DNA of 52,169 bases from Streptomyces sp. (GTDB lineage Bacteria; Actinomycetota; Actinomycetes; Streptomycetales; Streptomycetaceae). Location of the stretch: positions 1 to 52,169 of the forward strand of contig NZ_JAEKKT010000156.1 of assembly GCF_019510245.1 (NCBI RefSeq). The letters run 5' to 3'. This document shows, piece by piece, positions 7,631-16,470 of the stretch. Position 1 is the stretch's first letter; each line of letters starts with the position of its first letter. The notes beneath the pieces were generated by a model. That model saw only the letters and a list, made by a program, of their open reading frames with translations, made no database searches and had not been told where the DNA came from. Position numbers and translations under genes: made by a program.

Positions 7631-9196
7631 ATGAGCGACGGGGAGCGTACTGTCACCCCCGCGCCCGCCCCGGCGGACGACGGGCGGGCCTTTGCGGCCC
7701 CGCCCGTCGTCGAGGCGACGGGCATAGTCAAACGATTCGGTCCGACGGTGGCCCTGAACGGCGCCCGGATCACCATCCGGCCCGGCGAGACCCACGCACT
7801 CGTCGGCCGCAACGGGGCCGGCAAGTCGACCCTCGTGTCCGTCCTGACGGGCCTGCACGCCCCCGACGAGGGGACGGTCACCTTCGGCGGCGACCCCGCG
7901 CCGCGGCTCAGCGACCGCGACGCCTGGCGCCGGCGCGTCGCCTGCGTCTACCAGAAGTCGACGATCATCCCCACGCTGACCGTCGCCGAGAACCTGTTCC
8001 TGAACCGGCACCACCACGGCCCCCACCGGCTCATCAGCTGGACCGGCGTACGCCGCCGGGCCCAGGAGCTGCTGTCGGCCTGGTCGGTGGAGGTCGACCC
8101 GCAGTCCCCGGCCGGCGACCTCAGCGTCGAGCAGCGGCAGTTCGTCGAGATCGCCCGGGCGCTGTCCTTCGGGGCCCGGTTCATCATCCTCGACGAGCCC
8201 ACCGCGCAGCTCGACGCGGCGGCGATCAACCGGCTCTTCGACCGCATCCGCGACCTGCAACGCCAGGGCGTGACCTTCCTGTTCATCAGTCATCACCTGC
8301 AGGAGGTCTACGAGATCTGCGACATGGTGACGGTGTTCCGCGACGCGGCGCACATCGTGACCGCGCCGGTCGCGGAACTGCCCCGCACCGAGCTGGTCGC
8401 CGCCATGACCGGCGAGGCCGCGGCAGACCGGCGCCAGGAGCGCACCGCCAGCCTGGACGAGAGCACCGTGCCCGCGCTGACCGTGCACGGTCTGAGCAGC
8501 GACGACACCTACACCGACGTCACTTTCCAGGTGGGCGCCGGGGAGATCGTCGGCCTCGCGGGCGCCGCCGCCAGCGGACGTACGGAGGTCGCCGAGACCG
8601 TCGTAGGCCTGCGCGCCGCCGCGAGGGGGGACCTGGAGATCTCCGGGCGCCGGCCCCGGCCGGGCAGCGTGCCCGACGCGCTCGCGGCCGGCGCCGGGTT
8701 CGTTCCGCAGGACCGGCACCACCAGGGCTTCGTGCCGGACATGTCGATCGCCGACAACGCGACCCTGTCCGTGCCCAGGCGGCTCGGCAGGAACGGCTTC
8801 CTCAGCCGCGGACGGCGCGACCGGCTGGCCGAGGGCATGATCGAGAACCTGGCCATCAAGACCCCCGGACCGGAGCTGCCCGTCTCCGCCCTGTCCGGCG
8901 GCAACCAGCAGAAGGTCGTCATGGCGCGCGCCCTGGCCGACGACCCCCGGCTGCTGGTCCTGATCAACCCGACCGCCGGCGTGGACGTGCGCTCCAAGGA
9001 GTTCCTCCTCGGCAAGGTCGAGGAGACCGCCGAGTCCGGCACGGGCGTGCTCATCGCCTCCGACGAACTCGACGACCTGCGCATGTGCGACCGGATCCTG
9101 GTGATGTTCCAGGGCCGGGTCACGACCGAGATACCACGCGGCTGGCACGACCACGACCTCGTGGCCGCGATGGAAGGAGTGGACCTGCATGCCTGA
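7631..9196 (+). CDS. sugar ABC transporter, double ATP-binding protein
   Basis: A 521-residue RbsA/MglA-type protein with two nucleotide-binding domains. The first has Walker A GRNGAGKST, a variant signature LSVEQRQ and Walker B FIILDEPT. The second has a degenerate P-loop (GAAASGRT, no GK[ST]), an intact signature LSGGNQQK and a Walker B in which the Asp-Glu is replaced (VLINPTAGVDV). An inactive second site is common in this family. ATG 7631 starts 46 bp after the receptor gene. The 3' end overlaps the permease gene by 8 bp. It energises uptake with the permease at 9189-10241. Confidence 0.92.
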   Translation: MSDGERTVTPAPAPADDGRAFAAPPVVEATGIVKRFGPTVALNGARITIRPGETHALVGRNGAGKSTLVSVLTGLHAPDEGTVTFGGDPAPRLSDRDAWRRRVACVYQKSTIIPTLTVAENLFLNRHHHGPHRLISWTGVRRRAQELLSAWSVEVDPQSPAGDLSVEQRQFVEIARALSFGARFIILDEPTAQLDAAAINRLFDRIRDLQRQGVTFLFISHHLQEVYEICDMVTVFRDAAHIVTAPVAELPRTELVAAMTGEAAADRRQERTASLDESTVPALTVHGLSSDDTYTDVTFQVGAGEIVGLAGAAASGRTEVAETVVGLRAAARGDLEISGRRPRPGSVPDALAAGAGFVPQDRHHQGFVPDMSIADNATLSVPRRLGRNGFLSRGRRDRLAEGMIENLAIKTPGPELPVSALSGGNQQKVVMARALADDPRLLVLINPTAGVDVRSKEFLLGKVEETAESGTGVLIASDELDDLRMCDRILVMFQGRVTTEIPRGWHDHDLVAAMEGVDLHA

Positions 9197-10241
9197 AGCA
9201 ATGCCTGAAACCGTCCTCGCGGACGCCGCCGCCCAGGCCGTGGAGACCGGGCAGAGGCGCACCGCGCTGCTCGGCGGCCGGATCCCCCTCGCCCGGCTGC
9301 GCGACCTGGCGCTCGTTCCGGCGATCGTCGTCATCGCGATCGTCGGACAGATCGTCAACCCGGTCTTCCTGCAGGCCGACAACCTCATCAACGTCCTGCA
9401 GACCATGTCCGAGATGGCCCTGCTGGTCCTCGCCCAGACGATGATCCTGATCGTCAAGAAGATGGACCTGTCCCTGGAGTCCACCATGGGTCTGGCGCCG
9501 GGCGTCGCGGCCTGGCTGGTCGTCCCGGCCGGCGCCGGGCACGGACTCGGTCTGCTCCCCGGCGCCTGGTCGGTCCCCCTCACCCTCGCCGTGGGCGCGC
9601 TCGTCGGCGTGATCAACTCGCTGCTGATCATCCGCTTCGGCCTCAACGGCTTCATCGTCACGCTCGGCATGCTGATCGTGCTGCGCGGCATCCTCACCGG
9701 CATCTCCGGCGGTCAGACCTTCTTCCAGCTGCCGCAGTCGATGCTCTACACCGGCACCGCCGAATGGTTCGGCATGCCCGCCTCGATCTGGATCTGCCTG
9801 GCCCTGTTCGCCGTCGCGATCGTGGTGCTCGGCTGGACCAGCTTCGGCCGCTCCCTGTACGCCATCGGCGGCAACGTCGACGCGGCGAAGGCGGCCGGCA
9901 TCCGCACCGACCGGGTGCTGTGGATCGTCATCGTCACCGGCAGCGTGCTTGCCGCCCTCGCCGGGCTGATGCTCTCCGGACGCCTGGCCTCGGTCGCCTC
10001 CGCGCAGGGCAACGGCTACATCTTCACCGTCTTCGCCGCCGCCGTCATCGGGGGCATCAGCCTCAACGGCGGCAGGGGCACCATGTTCGGCGCGTTCTGC
10101 GGCATCCTGCTGCTCTTCATGATCCAGAACGTGCTGACGCTGGCCGGTGTCCCCGCCCAGTGGATCGGCGCCCTCAACGGCCTGATCATCCTGGTCGCCC
10201 TCGCCATCTCCCGCATCACCGGCGGCAAGGTCCAGGAGTGA
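9189..10241 (+). CDS. sugar ABC transporter permease
   Basis: A 350-residue RbsC/XylH-type permease with about nine to ten transmembrane helices. Family blocks are visible: VLQTMSEMALLVLAQTMILI, LVGVINSLLIIRFGLNGFIVTLGM and AVIGGISLNGGRGT, the last being the conserved GG-SL-GG-G loop that contacts the ATPase. ATG 9189 overlaps the end of the ATPase gene, so translation is coupled. Only one permease gene is present, so a homodimer is expected. The 92-bp gap that follows separates transport from catabolic genes but shows no clear terminator. Confidence 0.92.
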   Translation: MPEAMPETVLADAAAQAVETGQRRTALLGGRIPLARLRDLALVPAIVVIAIVGQIVNPVFLQADNLINVLQTMSEMALLVLAQTMILIVKKMDLSLESTMGLAPGVAAWLVVPAGAGHGLGLLPGAWSVPLTLAVGALVGVINSLLIIRFGLNGFIVTLGMLIVLRGILTGISGGQTFFQLPQSMLYTGTAEWFGMPASIWICLALFAVAIVVLGWTSFGRSLYAIGGNVDAAKAAGIRTDRVLWIVIVTGSVLAALAGLMLSGRLASVASAQGNGYIFTVFAAAVIGGISLNGGRGTMFGAFCGILLLFMIQNVLTLAGVPAQWIGALNGLIILVALAISRITGGKVQE

Positions 10242-10333
10242 CCCGGGCGGCCCACCGGCCGCCCCGCCTCCGCCGCGTTCACGTCTCGTCGCGGGGAGAC
10301 CCGTCTCCCCTGCCCCTCCCAGGAGTTGCCGCC

Positions 10334-11659
10334 ATGTCCTCCCCCGTGCCCCCGTCAGCCCGCATCATCGCCCTGGACGTCCTGGACGTGCGGTTCCCGA
10401 CCTCCGAACACCTCGACGGCTCGGACGCCATGAACCCCGAGCCCGACTACTCGGCCGCCTACGTGGTCCTGCGCACCGACGCGGGCGACGGGCTGGAGGG
10501 CCACGCCCTGGCCTTCACCACCGGACGCGGCAACGACGCCCAGGCCGCCGCCATCGCCACCCTCGCCCCGCACGTGGTCGGCCTGTCCGTGGAAGAAGTC
10601 TGCTCCGATCTCGGCGCCTTCGCCCGCTCCCTGGTCCACGACCCGCAACTGCGCTGGCTGGGGCCGGAGAAGGGCGCCATCCACATGGCGACCGGCGCGG
10701 TCGTCAACGCCGCCTGGGACCTGTCCGCCAAGCGGGCGGGCAAGCCGGTCTGGCGCTTGCTGGGCGAGATGTCGCCGGAGGAGCTGGTCGCCCAGGTCGA
10801 CTTCCGCTGGCTGTCCGACGCGCTCACGCCCGAGGAGGCGCTGGAGATCCTGCGCCGTGCCGAACCCGGCCGTGAGCGGCGCATCGGCCACCTTCTCGAC
10901 CAGGGCTACCCGGCCTACACCACCACCCCGGGCTGGCTCGGCTACTCCGACGAGAAGCTGGCCCGCCTCGCCCGTGAGGCCGTCGCGGACGGCTTCACGC
11001 AGATCAAGCTGAAGGTGGGCGCCGACCTGCAGGACGACATACGGCGCCTGCGCACCGCCCGCGAGACCGTCGGCCCGGACATCCGGATCGCCGTGGACGC
11101 CAACCAGAGATGGGACGTCCAGCCCGCCATCGACTGGATGCGGGCCCTGGCCCCCTACGACCCGTACTGGATCGAGGAGCCCACCTCCCCCGACGACATC
11201 CTCGGCCACGCCGCCGTCCGCAGGGCGCTCAGCCCCATCAAGGTCGCCACCGGCGAACACATCGCCAACCGGGTGGTGTTCAAGCAGCTGCTGCAGGCCG
11301 GCGCGGTCGACATCGTGCAGATCGACTCCGCCCGCGTCGGCGGCGTCAACGAGAACATCGCCATCCTGCTGCTGGCCGCGAAGTTCGGTGTGCCGGTCTG
11401 CCCGCACGCCGGCGGCGTCGGCCTGTGCGAGATGGTGCAGCACCTGTCGATGTTCGACTACGTCGCCGTCTCCGGCACCACCGAGGACCGGGTCATCGAG
11501 TACGTCGACCACCTGCACGAGCACTTCGTCGACCCGGTCCGCATCGTCGACGGCCACTACCTCGCCCCGACGCTGCCCGGACTGAGCGCGCAGATGCACC
11601 CCGCCTCCCTCAAGGAGTACAGCTACCCCGACGGCCCGGTCTGGTCCGCCCGTGTCTGA
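10334..11659 (+). CDS. L-fuconate dehydratase (enolase superfamily)
   Basis: A 441-residue mandelate-racemase-subgroup enzyme predicted to convert L-fuconate to 2-keto-3-deoxy-L-fuconate. The active-site set is complete: K225 and K227 (KLK), metal ligands D255 (VDANQRW), E281 (WIEEP) and E308 (TGEH), and the D331-H358 dyad (IDSARVGG, CPHAGG). As I remember the characterised Xanthomonas enzyme, all these residues fall at a constant offset of seven, which supports isofunctionality. The start ATG 10334 follows AGGAG. The lactonase gene overlaps its 3' end. L-galactonate or D-arabinonate could also be accepted. Confidence 0.9.
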   Translation: MSSPVPPSARIIALDVLDVRFPTSEHLDGSDAMNPEPDYSAAYVVLRTDAGDGLEGHALAFTTGRGNDAQAAAIATLAPHVVGLSVEEVCSDLGAFARSLVHDPQLRWLGPEKGAIHMATGAVVNAAWDLSAKRAGKPVWRLLGEMSPEELVAQVDFRWLSDALTPEEALEILRRAEPGRERRIGHLLDQGYPAYTTTPGWLGYSDEKLARLAREAVADGFTQIKLKVGADLQDDIRRLRTARETVGPDIRIAVDANQRWDVQPAIDWMRALAPYDPYWIEEPTSPDDILGHAAVRRALSPIKVATGEHIANRVVFKQLLQAGAVDIVQIDSARVGGVNENIAILLLAAKFGVPVCPHAGGVGLCEMVQHLSMFDYVAVSGTTEDRVIEYVDHLHEHFVDPVRIVDGHYLAPTLPGLSAQMHPASLKEYSYPDGPVWSARV

Positions 11660-12539
11660 ATCACTGCCCCTGGTCGACGCCCACCACCACGTGTGGGACC
11701 TGGACCGCCGGCCCCAGGCCTGGCTGGAGGAGCCCGGCCTCGAGCCGATCCGCCGCAGCCTCGGCGTCGAGGACCTGCGACGGGCAGCCGACCGGCCCCT
11801 GGCGGGGCGCCGGCTGACCAGCACGGTGGTCGTGCAGTGCGTGACCTCCGTGGCGGAGACCGCGGACCTGCTCGACCTCGCGGGCCGGGACCCGCTGGTC
11901 GGCGCGGTGGTCGGCTGGGCGGACCTGACGTCCCCCGCGATCGGCGACGTACTCGACGAACTGCGCTCCAAGCCCGGGGGCGACTACCTGCGGGCCCTGC
12001 GCCACCTGGTGCAAAGCGAGCCGGACCCGGAGTGGCTGCAGCAGCCGTCCGTCGAGCGGGGCCTGCGCGCCGTACGGGACCGGGGCCTCGGCTACGACGT
12101 GCTCATCCGCAGCCACCAGTTCGACCAGGCGATCCGTCTCGCCCAGCGCTTCCCGGACCTCCCGCTCGTGCTGGACCACGCGGGCAAACCGCCCATCGGA
12201 CAGCCAGCGTTCTCCGACTGGGCGCGCCAGGTGCGGGCGCTGGCGAGTCATCCTCAGGTGCGGTGCAAGGTCTCCGGACTGATCACCGAAGCCGACCACC
12301 ACACCTGGACACTCGACGACATCCGCCCCGTCTGGGACACCCTCCTGGCCGCCTTCGGCCCCGAGCGGCTGATGTTCGGCTCCGACTGGCCCGTCTGCGT
12401 CCTCGCCGGAGGCTGGTCCCGCTGGGCCGCCACCGTCGAACAACTGATGGACGACTGCTCCCCGCACGAGAGGCAGGCGGTGCTCTGTGACACGGCCACC
12501 GCCTTCTACCGCCTGACCGACCACGAGAACGACACGTAA
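11652..12539 (+). CDS. amidohydrolase-type sugar lactonase (L-fucono-lactonase)
   Basis: A 295-residue TIM-barrel metal hydrolase of the COG3618 amidohydrolase group, which includes L-fucono-1,5-lactonase and L-rhamnono-lactonase. It shows the metal-binding DAHHHVWD at residues 9-16, the DHAGKP barrel strand near 174 and the MFGSDWPV C-terminal metal Asp near 244. It should open the lactone made by the dehydrogenase at 16471-17481 and feed L-fuconate to the dehydratase. GTG 11652 overlaps the dehydratase stop by 8 bp. The role rests on family plus neighbours. Confidence 0.85.
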   Translation: MSESLPLVDAHHHVWDLDRRPQAWLEEPGLEPIRRSLGVEDLRRAADRPLAGRRLTSTVVVQCVTSVAETADLLDLAGRDPLVGAVVGWADLTSPAIGDVLDELRSKPGGDYLRALRHLVQSEPDPEWLQQPSVERGLRAVRDRGLGYDVLIRSHQFDQAIRLAQRFPDLPLVLDHAGKPPIGQPAFSDWARQVRALASHPQVRCKVSGLITEADHHTWTLDDIRPVWDTLLAAFGPERLMFGSDWPVCVLAGGWSRWAATVEQLMDDCSPHERQAVLCDTATAFYRLTDHENDT

Positions 12540-12551
12540 GGAGGGGACCGC

Positions 12552-12989
12552 GTGCTGCTGACCGAACTGCTGCACCCCGGCATCCTCGAAGCGCTGGCCG
12601 GAGCCGGGCACGGCGCCCGTGTCCTGCTCGCCGACGGCCACTACCCCGCCAGCACCGCCGTCGGCGAACGAGCCAGGACCGTTCACCTCAACCTGGCACC
12701 CGGCACCCTCGACGTGACCACGGTCCTGGACGTGCTGTTGCGCGCCCTGCCCGTGGAGGCGGCGCAGGTGATGGTGCCGCCCGAGGGCGAGCCGGAGCCG
12801 GCGGCCATCGCCGAGTACCGGTCCCGACTGGCGCCGGTGCCCGTCGACACGCTCGGCCGCTTCGCGTTCTACGACGCCGCCCGCTCCCCCGACCTGGCAC
12901 TCGCCGTCGTCACCGGTGACACCCGTACCTACGCCAACCTGCTGCTGACCATCGGCGTCCGCGCGGAAGGGACCCTGACCCCACGATGA
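12552..12989 (+). CDS. fucU: L-fucose mutarotase, RbsD/FucU family
   Basis: A 145-residue decameric-type mutarotase that interconverts alpha and beta anomers of the free sugar. Family residues H20 (GHG) and D28 (LADGHYP) are present, and the C-terminus carries the Tyr/Asn region (TYANLLLTIGV). The start is GTG 12552 with AAGGAGGGG just upstream. The stop overlaps the next gene's ATG. FucU rather than RbsD is chosen because the other genes describe fucose metabolism; the two subfamilies are hard to separate by eye. It supplies the anomer used by the dehydrogenase. Confidence 0.85.
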   Translation: MLLTELLHPGILEALAGAGHGARVLLADGHYPASTAVGERARTVHLNLAPGTLDVTTVLDVLLRALPVEAAQVMVPPEGEPEPAAIAEYRSRLAPVPVDTLGRFAFYDAARSPDLALAVVTGDTRTYANLLLTIGVRAEGTLTPR

Positions 12990-14029
12990 CTCTCGCCGTC
13001 CGCTACACTTCGGCCCGCACCCTGGACACCGCGCCCGCCACCGCCTCCGAGCCCGGCCCCGGCGAGGTGGAACTCGCCCCCGCCTACGTCGGAATCTGCG
13101 GAACCGACCTGCACATCTTCCACGGCGACATGGACGCCCGCGTCGCCGCGCCCGCCGTCCTGGGACACGAGATGGCCGGGCGGATCGTCCGCGTCGGACC
13201 CGGCGTCGAGGAGTGGCACCCCGACGACGCGGTCACCGTGATGCCGCTGCGCTGGGACGACACCTGCCCGGCCTGCCGAGCCGGCCACCAGCACATCTGC
13301 CAGCACCTGGACTTCATCGGCATCGACTCCCCCGGCGCCATGCAGCAGCGCTGGACGGTACCCGCCTCCACCCTCATCCGGCTGCCCGCAACCCTCCCCC
13401 TGGACCAGGCCGCGCTCGTCGAACCGACCGCCGTCGCGGTACACGACGTCGGCCGGGCGGCGGTGAAGGACGGCGAGAAGGTCGTCGTGGTCGGCGGCGG
13501 ACCCGTCGGCATCCTGATCGCGCTCGTCGCCCGCGCCGTCGGCGCCGAGGTACGGGTGGTCGAACTCAACGCCCATCGCAGGCTGCTCGCCGAGGAGTTG
13601 GGCCTGAGCACCTGGGACCCGGCCGCCGCCGACATCACCGAACTCGTCCAGCAGTGGGCGGGCGAGGCGGGAGCGGACGTCGCCTTCGAGGTATCGGGAG
13701 CGGCGGGCGGTGTGGACACCGCCGTCGACGTCCTCGGCGTGCGTGGCCGGCTGTGCCTGGTCGCCATCCACCCACGGCCCCGCGAGATCAACCTGCACCG
13801 CTTTTTCTGGCGCGAACTCACCCTCGTGGGCGCCCGGTTGTACGACCGCTCCGATTTCGAGCGGGCGGTCGCCCTGGTCGCCGACGGCACCATCCCCGCC
13901 CAGCGCCTGATCACCAAGATCGTGCCGATGACCGAGGCACCGGCCGCCTTCGAGGCGCTGGAGAGCGGCGGAGACGTGATGAAGATCCTCGTGGACTGCA
14001 CCGACGACACCCAGGGAGCCACCGCATGA
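12986..14029 (+). CDS. zinc-dependent medium-chain dehydrogenase
   Basis: A 347-residue alcohol/polyol dehydrogenase of the threonine/sorbitol dehydrogenase type. Catalytic zinc ligands C38 (GICGTD), H61 and E62 (GHE) are visible, followed by a Rossmann fold with VVVGGGPVGI near 164. The structural-zinc loop has C94, C97 and C105, but the first of the usual four Cys is replaced (Asp91), so that site may be altered. It overlaps fucU at the start and shares ATGA with the following SDR gene. It may oxidise the keto-deoxy acid or a side product such as lactaldehyde or 1,2-propanediol; the substrate is not fixed by sequence. Confidence 0.78.
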   Translation: MTLAVRYTSARTLDTAPATASEPGPGEVELAPAYVGICGTDLHIFHGDMDARVAAPAVLGHEMAGRIVRVGPGVEEWHPDDAVTVMPLRWDDTCPACRAGHQHICQHLDFIGIDSPGAMQQRWTVPASTLIRLPATLPLDQAALVEPTAVAVHDVGRAAVKDGEKVVVVGGGPVGILIALVARAVGAEVRVVELNAHRRLLAEELGLSTWDPAAADITELVQQWAGEAGADVAFEVSGAAGGVDTAVDVLGVRGRLCLVAIHPRPREINLHRFFWRELTLVGARLYDRSDFERAVALVADGTIPAQRLITKIVPMTEAPAAFEALESGGDVMKILVDCTDDTQGATA

Positions 14030-14787
14030 GCGCCTTTGACCTCACCGGGAAGCTCGCCGTCGTCACCGGCGCCCGACGCGGCATCGGCCAGGCGATGGCC
14101 CGGGCGCTCGCCCAGGCCGGCGCGGACGTGATCGGTGTCAGCGCCAACCTGGAACAGTCCGGGAGCCAGGTGGAGAAGGACGTCCTCACGGCCGGGCGTT
14201 CCTTCGAGGCGATCCGCACCGACTTCGCCGACCCCGACGCCGTCCGCGCTCTGGGCGAGGAGCTCGCCGGGCGCGAACGCCCGGTGGACATCCTGATCAA
14301 CAACGCGGGCACCATCCGCCGCACCCCGGCCGCCCAACACAGCGACGCCGACTGGGCATTGGTGCTCCAGGTCAACCTCACCGCGCAGTTCGCGCTCACC
14401 CGGGCCGTGGGTGCCACGATGGTGGCCCGCGGACAGGGCAAGGTCGTCTTCACGGCCTCCCTGCTCAGCTACCAGGGCGGCATCACCGTCCCCGGCTACA
14501 CCGCCGCCAAGCACGGCATCGCCGGGCTGACGAAGGCGCTGGCCAACGAGTGGGCGCCGCACGGGGTCAACGTCAACGCCATCGCCCCCGGCTACATCGC
14601 CACCGACAACACGCAGGCCCTCCAGGACGATCCGGCCCGCAGCAAGGCCATCCTGGAGCGGATCCCCGCCGGACGCTGGGGCACCGCCGACGACCTCGCC
14701 GGCGCCACCGTCTTCCTCGCCTCCCCCGCCTCCGACTACATCCACGGCACCACCCTGCCCGTCGACGGCGGATGGCTCGGACGATGA
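14026..14787 (+). CDS. KduD-like short-chain dehydrogenase
   Basis: A 253-residue classical SDR with TGARRGIG at residues 14-21 (NAD binding), NNAG at 92-95 and the S145-Y158-K162 catalytic triad. The C-terminal half, including GYIATDNTQAL, RIPAGRWG and VDGGWL, closely resembles 2-deoxy-D-gluconate 3-dehydrogenase / KduD proteins. In this operon it could be the 2-keto-3-deoxy-L-fuconate dehydrogenase that makes the 2,4-diketo acid. The ATG overlaps the upstream stop, and its own stop overlaps the aldolase ATG. Confidence 0.82.
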   Translation: MSAFDLTGKLAVVTGARRGIGQAMARALAQAGADVIGVSANLEQSGSQVEKDVLTAGRSFEAIRTDFADPDAVRALGEELAGRERPVDILINNAGTIRRTPAAQHSDADWALVLQVNLTAQFALTRAVGATMVARGQGKVVFTASLLSYQGGITVPGYTAAKHGIAGLTKALANEWAPHGVNVNAIAPGYIATDNTQALQDDPARSKAILERIPAGRWGTADDLAGATVFLASPASDYIHGTTLPVDGGWLGR

Positions 14788-15413
14788 CGGGGGACCTGGC
14801 CGCCGTACTGGCGGGGTCGCGTCTGCTGCCCGTGCTCACCGTGGCGTCCGTCGCGAGTGCCGGCCCCCTGGCCGACGCGCTCGCGGCGGGCGGCGCCCGC
14901 TGTGCGGAGGTCACCTTCCGCACACCCGACGCGGAACAGGTCGTCAAGGCGATGGCGGCGCACGGCGCTCTGACCGTCGGTGCCGGGACCGTGCTCACCG
15001 CGGAGCAGGCGGAACGGGCCGTGGCTGCCGGGGCCCGCTTCCTCGTCTCGCCCGGCATCGACGACGAAGTCATCGACAGGGCACGCACGTTGGGAGTACC
15101 GGTCGTGCCGGGCGTGGCGACGGCGAGCGAGTTGATGCGCGCGTTGAAGGCGGGTCTCGACACGGTCAAGCTGTTTCCCGCCGAACCGCTCGGTGGCATG
15201 GGGACGCTCCGCGCGCTCGCGGCTCCCTTCCCGCAGGCACGCTTCGTGCCGACCGGCGGCATAGGACCCGACCAGCTGCCCGGCTATCTCGCCCACCCGT
15301 CGGTCCTCGCCGTGGGCGGCAGCTGGATCGCCACCCCCGGCCACCTCGAACGCGGCGCGTACGACGAGATCCGCCGGCTGACCGCCGAGGCAGTGGAGAG
15401 GACGGCCCGGTGA
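14784..15413 (+). CDS. KDPG/KHG-type class I aldolase
   Basis: A 209-residue TIM-barrel aldolase with the Schiff-base lysine K129 in TVKLFPAE and the base E42 in EVTFRT. The family cleaves 2-keto-3-deoxy acids to pyruvate plus an aldehyde. Acting on 2-keto-3-deoxy-L-fuconate it would give pyruvate and L-lactaldehyde without phosphorylation; acting on a kinase product it would give a phosphorylated aldehyde. ATG 14784 overlaps the SDR stop, and its stop overlaps the kinase GTG. Gene order makes it the terminal cleavage step. Confidence 0.85.
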   Translation: MTGDLAAVLAGSRLLPVLTVASVASAGPLADALAAGGARCAEVTFRTPDAEQVVKAMAAHGALTVGAGTVLTAEQAERAVAAGARFLVSPGIDDEVIDRARTLGVPVVPGVATASELMRALKAGLDTVKLFPAEPLGGMGTLRALAAPFPQARFVPTGGIGPDQLPGYLAHPSVLAVGGSWIATPGHLERGAYDEIRRLTAEAVERTAR

Positions 15414-16447
15414 CCGACGTGATCGCCCTGGGCGAGGTGATGCTGCGGTTCGACCCCGGCGAGGGCAGGATCCGCACCGCCCGCACCTTCCAGGTCTGGG
15501 AGGGCGGCGGCGAGTACAACGTCGTACGCGGACTGCGCCGCTGCTTCGGCCTGCGCACCGCCGTCGTCACCGCCCTCGCCGACAACGCGGTGGGCCGGCT
15601 CGCGGAGGACCTGATCCTCCAGGGCGGCGTCGACACCTCGCACATTCGCTGGGTCGCGGCGGACGGCATGGGGCGCACGGTCCGCAACGGCCTGAACTTC
15701 GTCGAGCGCGGCTTCGGCATCCGCGGGGCGCTGGGCGTGAGCGACCGCGCGAACACCGCCGTCTCCCAACTACGCAAGGGGGACGTCGACTGGGACGCGG
15801 TGTTCTCGGCCGGGGTGCGCTGGTTCCACACCGGCGGGATCTTCGCCGGACTGTCTGACACCACCGTCGACGTCGCCGACGAGGCCATGGCGGCCGCCCG
15901 TCGGTACGGCGTCACCGTCTCCTACGACCCCAACTACCGGCCCAGCCTCTGGGACGGCCGGGGTGGCGCCGCACGGGCCCGCGAGACCGACCTCCGCCTG
16001 GCCCGGCACGCCGACGTCGTCGTGGGTGCCCTCGGACTCGCGGGCCCGCACCCGGGCGCCGTGCGGCTGACCGACGACGAGGTACCCGACGCGCTCGCCT
16101 CGGTGTCGTCCCAGCTGCCGCAGGCGGGAGTGCTGGCGACGACTCTGCGCGCAGTGCCCTCGGCCGGGGTCAACGACTGGTCCTCGCTCGCCTGGTCACG
16201 CGAGACCGGGCTGGTCAGCGGCCCCCGCATGCCCGGTCTGCACGTCCTGGACCGCATCGGCTCCGGCGACGGCTTCGCCGCGGGCCTCGTCTACGGCCTG
16301 CTCACCGGTGCGGGCCTGGAGCGCGCCCTCGCCTACGGCACCGCGCACGGCGCCCTCACCATGACCACGCCCGGTGACGTCTCCATGGCCACCCTCGCCG
16401 AGGTCGAGGCGCTCCTCGCGGGCGCCACTGCACACGTCCGACGCTGA
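15410..16447 (+). CDS. PfkB-family sugar kinase (KDG-kinase-like)
   Basis: A 345-residue ribokinase-family protein. GEVMLRF at residues 8-14 and WEGGGEYNVVRGL at 30-42 match the KDG-kinase-like substrate side, and RIGSGDGFAAGL at 282-293 is the PfkB signature with catalytic Asp287. It would phosphorylate a 2-keto-3-deoxy acid such as KDG on the 6-hydroxyl. L-fucose-derived 2-keto-3-deoxy-L-fuconate is 6-deoxy and has no such hydroxyl, so this gene suggests that the operon also handles another sugar or that the kinase uses another position. GTG 15410 overlaps the aldolase stop. Confidence 0.85.
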   Translation: MTDVIALGEVMLRFDPGEGRIRTARTFQVWEGGGEYNVVRGLRRCFGLRTAVVTALADNAVGRLAEDLILQGGVDTSHIRWVAADGMGRTVRNGLNFVERGFGIRGALGVSDRANTAVSQLRKGDVDWDAVFSAGVRWFHTGGIFAGLSDTTVDVADEAMAAARRYGVTVSYDPNYRPSLWDGRGGAARARETDLRLARHADVVVGALGLAGPHPGAVRLTDDEVPDALASVSSQLPQAGVLATTLRAVPSAGVNDWSSLAWSRETGLVSGPRMPGLHVLDRIGSGDGFAAGLVYGLLTGAGLERALAYGTAHGALTMTTPGDVSMATLAEVEALLAGATAHVRR

Positions 16448-16470
16448 ACCACCCCTCCCGGGAGCACCCC

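Noticed and set aside
7541..9703. Long minus-strand frame opposite the ABC ATPase and permease genes
   Set aside because: Low-complexity shadow caused by GC-rich codon bias; no motifs and the plus strand is clearly coding.
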